64,000 nucleotides of DNA from Candidatus Enterococcus leclercqii (GTDB lineage: Bacteria; Bacillota; Bacilli; Lactobacillales; Enterococcaceae), in NCBI RefSeq assembly GCF_009933135.1, contig NZ_MAEH01000015.1:118468-182467 (forward strand), written 5' to 3'. Position 1 is the first letter of the stretch; the number at the start of each line of letters is the position of its first letter. The translations under genes and the position numbers were made by a program. A model generated the notes under the pieces. That model was not told the DNA's origin, ran no database searches, and was given only the letters and a program-made list of their open reading frames with translations. This document shows, piece after piece, positions 63,041 to 64,000 of this stretch.

Positions 63041-63664
63041 CTATTGTTCCTGATCTTTTTTAGAAGCTGGTGTGTACAACCAGGCACGAGCGCTGTTAAG
63101 CTCCGGCATGGTGATGGCATGGCCTTGCTCGGAGGTGAATAGCGTGACATCTGCTCCCCGTTGTTGCAACGGTGCCACCAATTCAGCGAAAGCCGCTTGG
63201 GATACGATAGGATCGCCGTTGCCTTGGGAAAGCCAGACCCTTTTGTCCGTCAGCGGTTCTTGGTGAGTATGGACACCTAGCGACATCGGGTGAAAAAAGA
63301 TCCCACCAGACAGCTTGGTTTGCCGCTCCAACAGCAGATGCAGCCCAATGTTCGCTCCATTGGAATAACCCACCAGTACCCAGTCCTCTTCGGCGACACC
63401 TTTTTCGGCACTCAACCGCTTGATTTCCTCGTACAGTCGGTCAGTTTCCACCTCCAGACTGTCGATGTCAAACTGGTTCAAGCCGTTGCGTTTGAAAAAG
63501 CGATTCATTCCCTCTTCTTCCACCTCGCCCCGAAAAGACAAGATACGACAGCTCCCATCCAAAAAACGAGCGATATCCACCAGTGAACGCTCATCACCAC
63601 CAGTCCCATGCAACAGCAATAGATTCTTGCCGCCTGCTTGGCCAGCGTCAAAATAAAATTCCAT
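63041..63664 (-). CDS. alpha/beta hydrolase (carboxylesterase-like)
   Basis: Protein of 207 aa, started at the ATG at 63664 (MEFYFDAGQAGGKNLLLLHG), with AAAGGAAG upstream. The catalytic Ser lies in GYSNGANI, the oxyanion stretch is LLHGTGGDE, and the Asp and His are in SQGNGDPIV and SEQGHAITM. This matches phospholipase/carboxylesterase proteins such as MhqD and YtpA-like enzymes. The substrate is unknown. A terminator follows; no operon partners. Confidence 0.88.
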   Translation of the reverse strand: MEFYFDAGQAGGKNLLLLHGTGGDERSLVDIARFLDGSCRILSFRGEVEEEGMNRFFKRNGLNQFDIDSLEVETDRLYEEIKRLSAEKGVAEEDWVLVGYSNGANIGLHLLLERQTKLSGGIFFHPMSLGVHTHQEPLTDKRVWLSQGNGDPIVSQAAFAELVAPLQQRGADVTLFTSEQGHAITMPELNSARAWLYTPASKKDQEQ

Positions 63665-63809
63665 TTCCCACACTTCCTTTCTAGGCACCGAAGAGCTGCT
63701 TGCGATGATTTCCTTGTGACTTCACTCAATCAGCTAACTTTTTGTAAGTATTTTACCATAAAGGAGGTATTTCGGCAAAAACCTTGATTCGGCGGGCTAT
63801 GCACATCGT

Positions 63810-63838
63810 TTCACTTTTTATAATATATACGTTATACT
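63810..63838 (+). promoter_or_regulatory. promoter at the right edge
   Basis: TTCACT and TATACT are 17 bases apart. It drives rightward transcription through the structured region ending at about 63950. Confidence 0.6.
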
Positions 63839-63844
63839 AAACGC

Positions 63845-63950
63845 GAAGAGAATTTTGGGGAAGATTCTCGCATCAACGTGTAAGGAATTCTGAATCCCTC
63901 TACACATCACTTCTTAATTCCGCAGGCCTAACCAACCTGCGGATTTTTTG
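63845..63950 (+). ncRNA. putative structured small RNA or leader RNA
   Basis: After the promoter, GAGAAT (63848) pairs with ATTCTC (63864), GTGTA (63878) pairs with TACAC after an internal GGAATT/AATCC stem, and CCGCAGG with CCTGCGG at 63922-63946 forms a terminator followed by TTTTTT. No gene fits inside. It may be an sRNA, or an attenuator leader for a gene beyond the window. No riboswitch family recognised. Confidence 0.45.
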
Positions 63951-64000
63951 TGTCTTCCAACAGAAGACTCCTAAACAAGTTTGGTTCTACAATATTTAGT

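Noticed and set aside
63841..63950. Right-edge leader as a T-box or known riboswitch
   Set aside because: No AGGGTGGNACCGCG antiterminator motif and no match to the purine, SAM, lysine or fluoride patterns I know.

Overview
The window looks like chromosomal DNA from a low-to-mid GC Gram-positive bacterium of the Lactobacillales, most likely Enterococcus or a close relative. The reasons are the strong AGGAGG-type ribosome binding sites, the LPXTG-type wall-anchored proteins with SpaA or pilin-like isopeptide domains, YxeA, SdpI, HAAS and PadR families, an Rgg regulator, an RNase J2-type RNase J and a ClC-F fluoride exporter. This assignment is inference from family content. No rRNA, tRNA, insertion sequence, prophage or CRISPR array was seen.

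Layout. 1-2.4 kb: a BceAB/YxdLM-type peptide-resistance ABC operon with yxeA, cut by the left edge. 2.7-10.6 kb: a giant YPKTG-anchored adhesin. 11.2-12.9 kb: RNase J2. 13.6-24 kb: small membrane proteins, an acetyltransferase/P-loop kinase fusion, a nucleotidyltransferase, an Ig-like/sortase-fold surface protein, a P1B metal ATPase, a PadR-DUF2812 operon and a DUF1275 protein. 24.1-30.9 kb: two copies of a terminator module flank a block with an LPKAG surface protein and a DUF1538 transporter coupled to two P-II-like proteins. 32.5-40 kb: a second YxeA, asd, a VOC protein, a GH2 glycosidase with divergent AraC regulator, and small lipoprotein/membrane genes. 40-41.2 kb: an Rgg regulator divergent from a 16-codon peptide gene with its own terminator. 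41.5-45.7 kb: an extracytosolic FMN/FAD reductase divergent from a YesM/AraC-type two-component system. 45.9-48.5 kb: a MarR regulator with an FG/RGG-rich tail and an ABC multidrug exporter. 48.7-55.8 kb: a HAAS-PadR pair, luxS, csbD, a flavodoxin-like protein and a two-gene chromate transporter with LysR regulator. 55.9-59.9 kb: a fluoride-response region, described below. 60.2-63.7 kb: a Thr/Asp-repeat LPKTG protein, a MarR operon with a perfect 28-bp operator, and an alpha/beta hydrolase. At the right edge lies a promoter, paired hairpins and a terminator, which suggests a small RNA or leader.

The most striking functional unit is at 55.9-59.9 kb. Two fluoride riboswitches, each ending in a terminator that competes with the aptamer, precede a ClC-F-type F-/H+ antiporter gene (plus an unknown 148-aa protein) and an enolase gene (plus an unknown 64-aa protein). 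Fluoride export and replacement of the fluoride-sensitive glycolytic enzyme therefore appear to be controlled by the same ligand. The second most interesting unit is the Rgg gene facing a 16-residue aromatic peptide, which resembles peptide-pheromone circuits in arrangement but has no sequence family that I recognise. Third is the DUF1538 membrane protein, translationally coupled to two P-II-like proteins.
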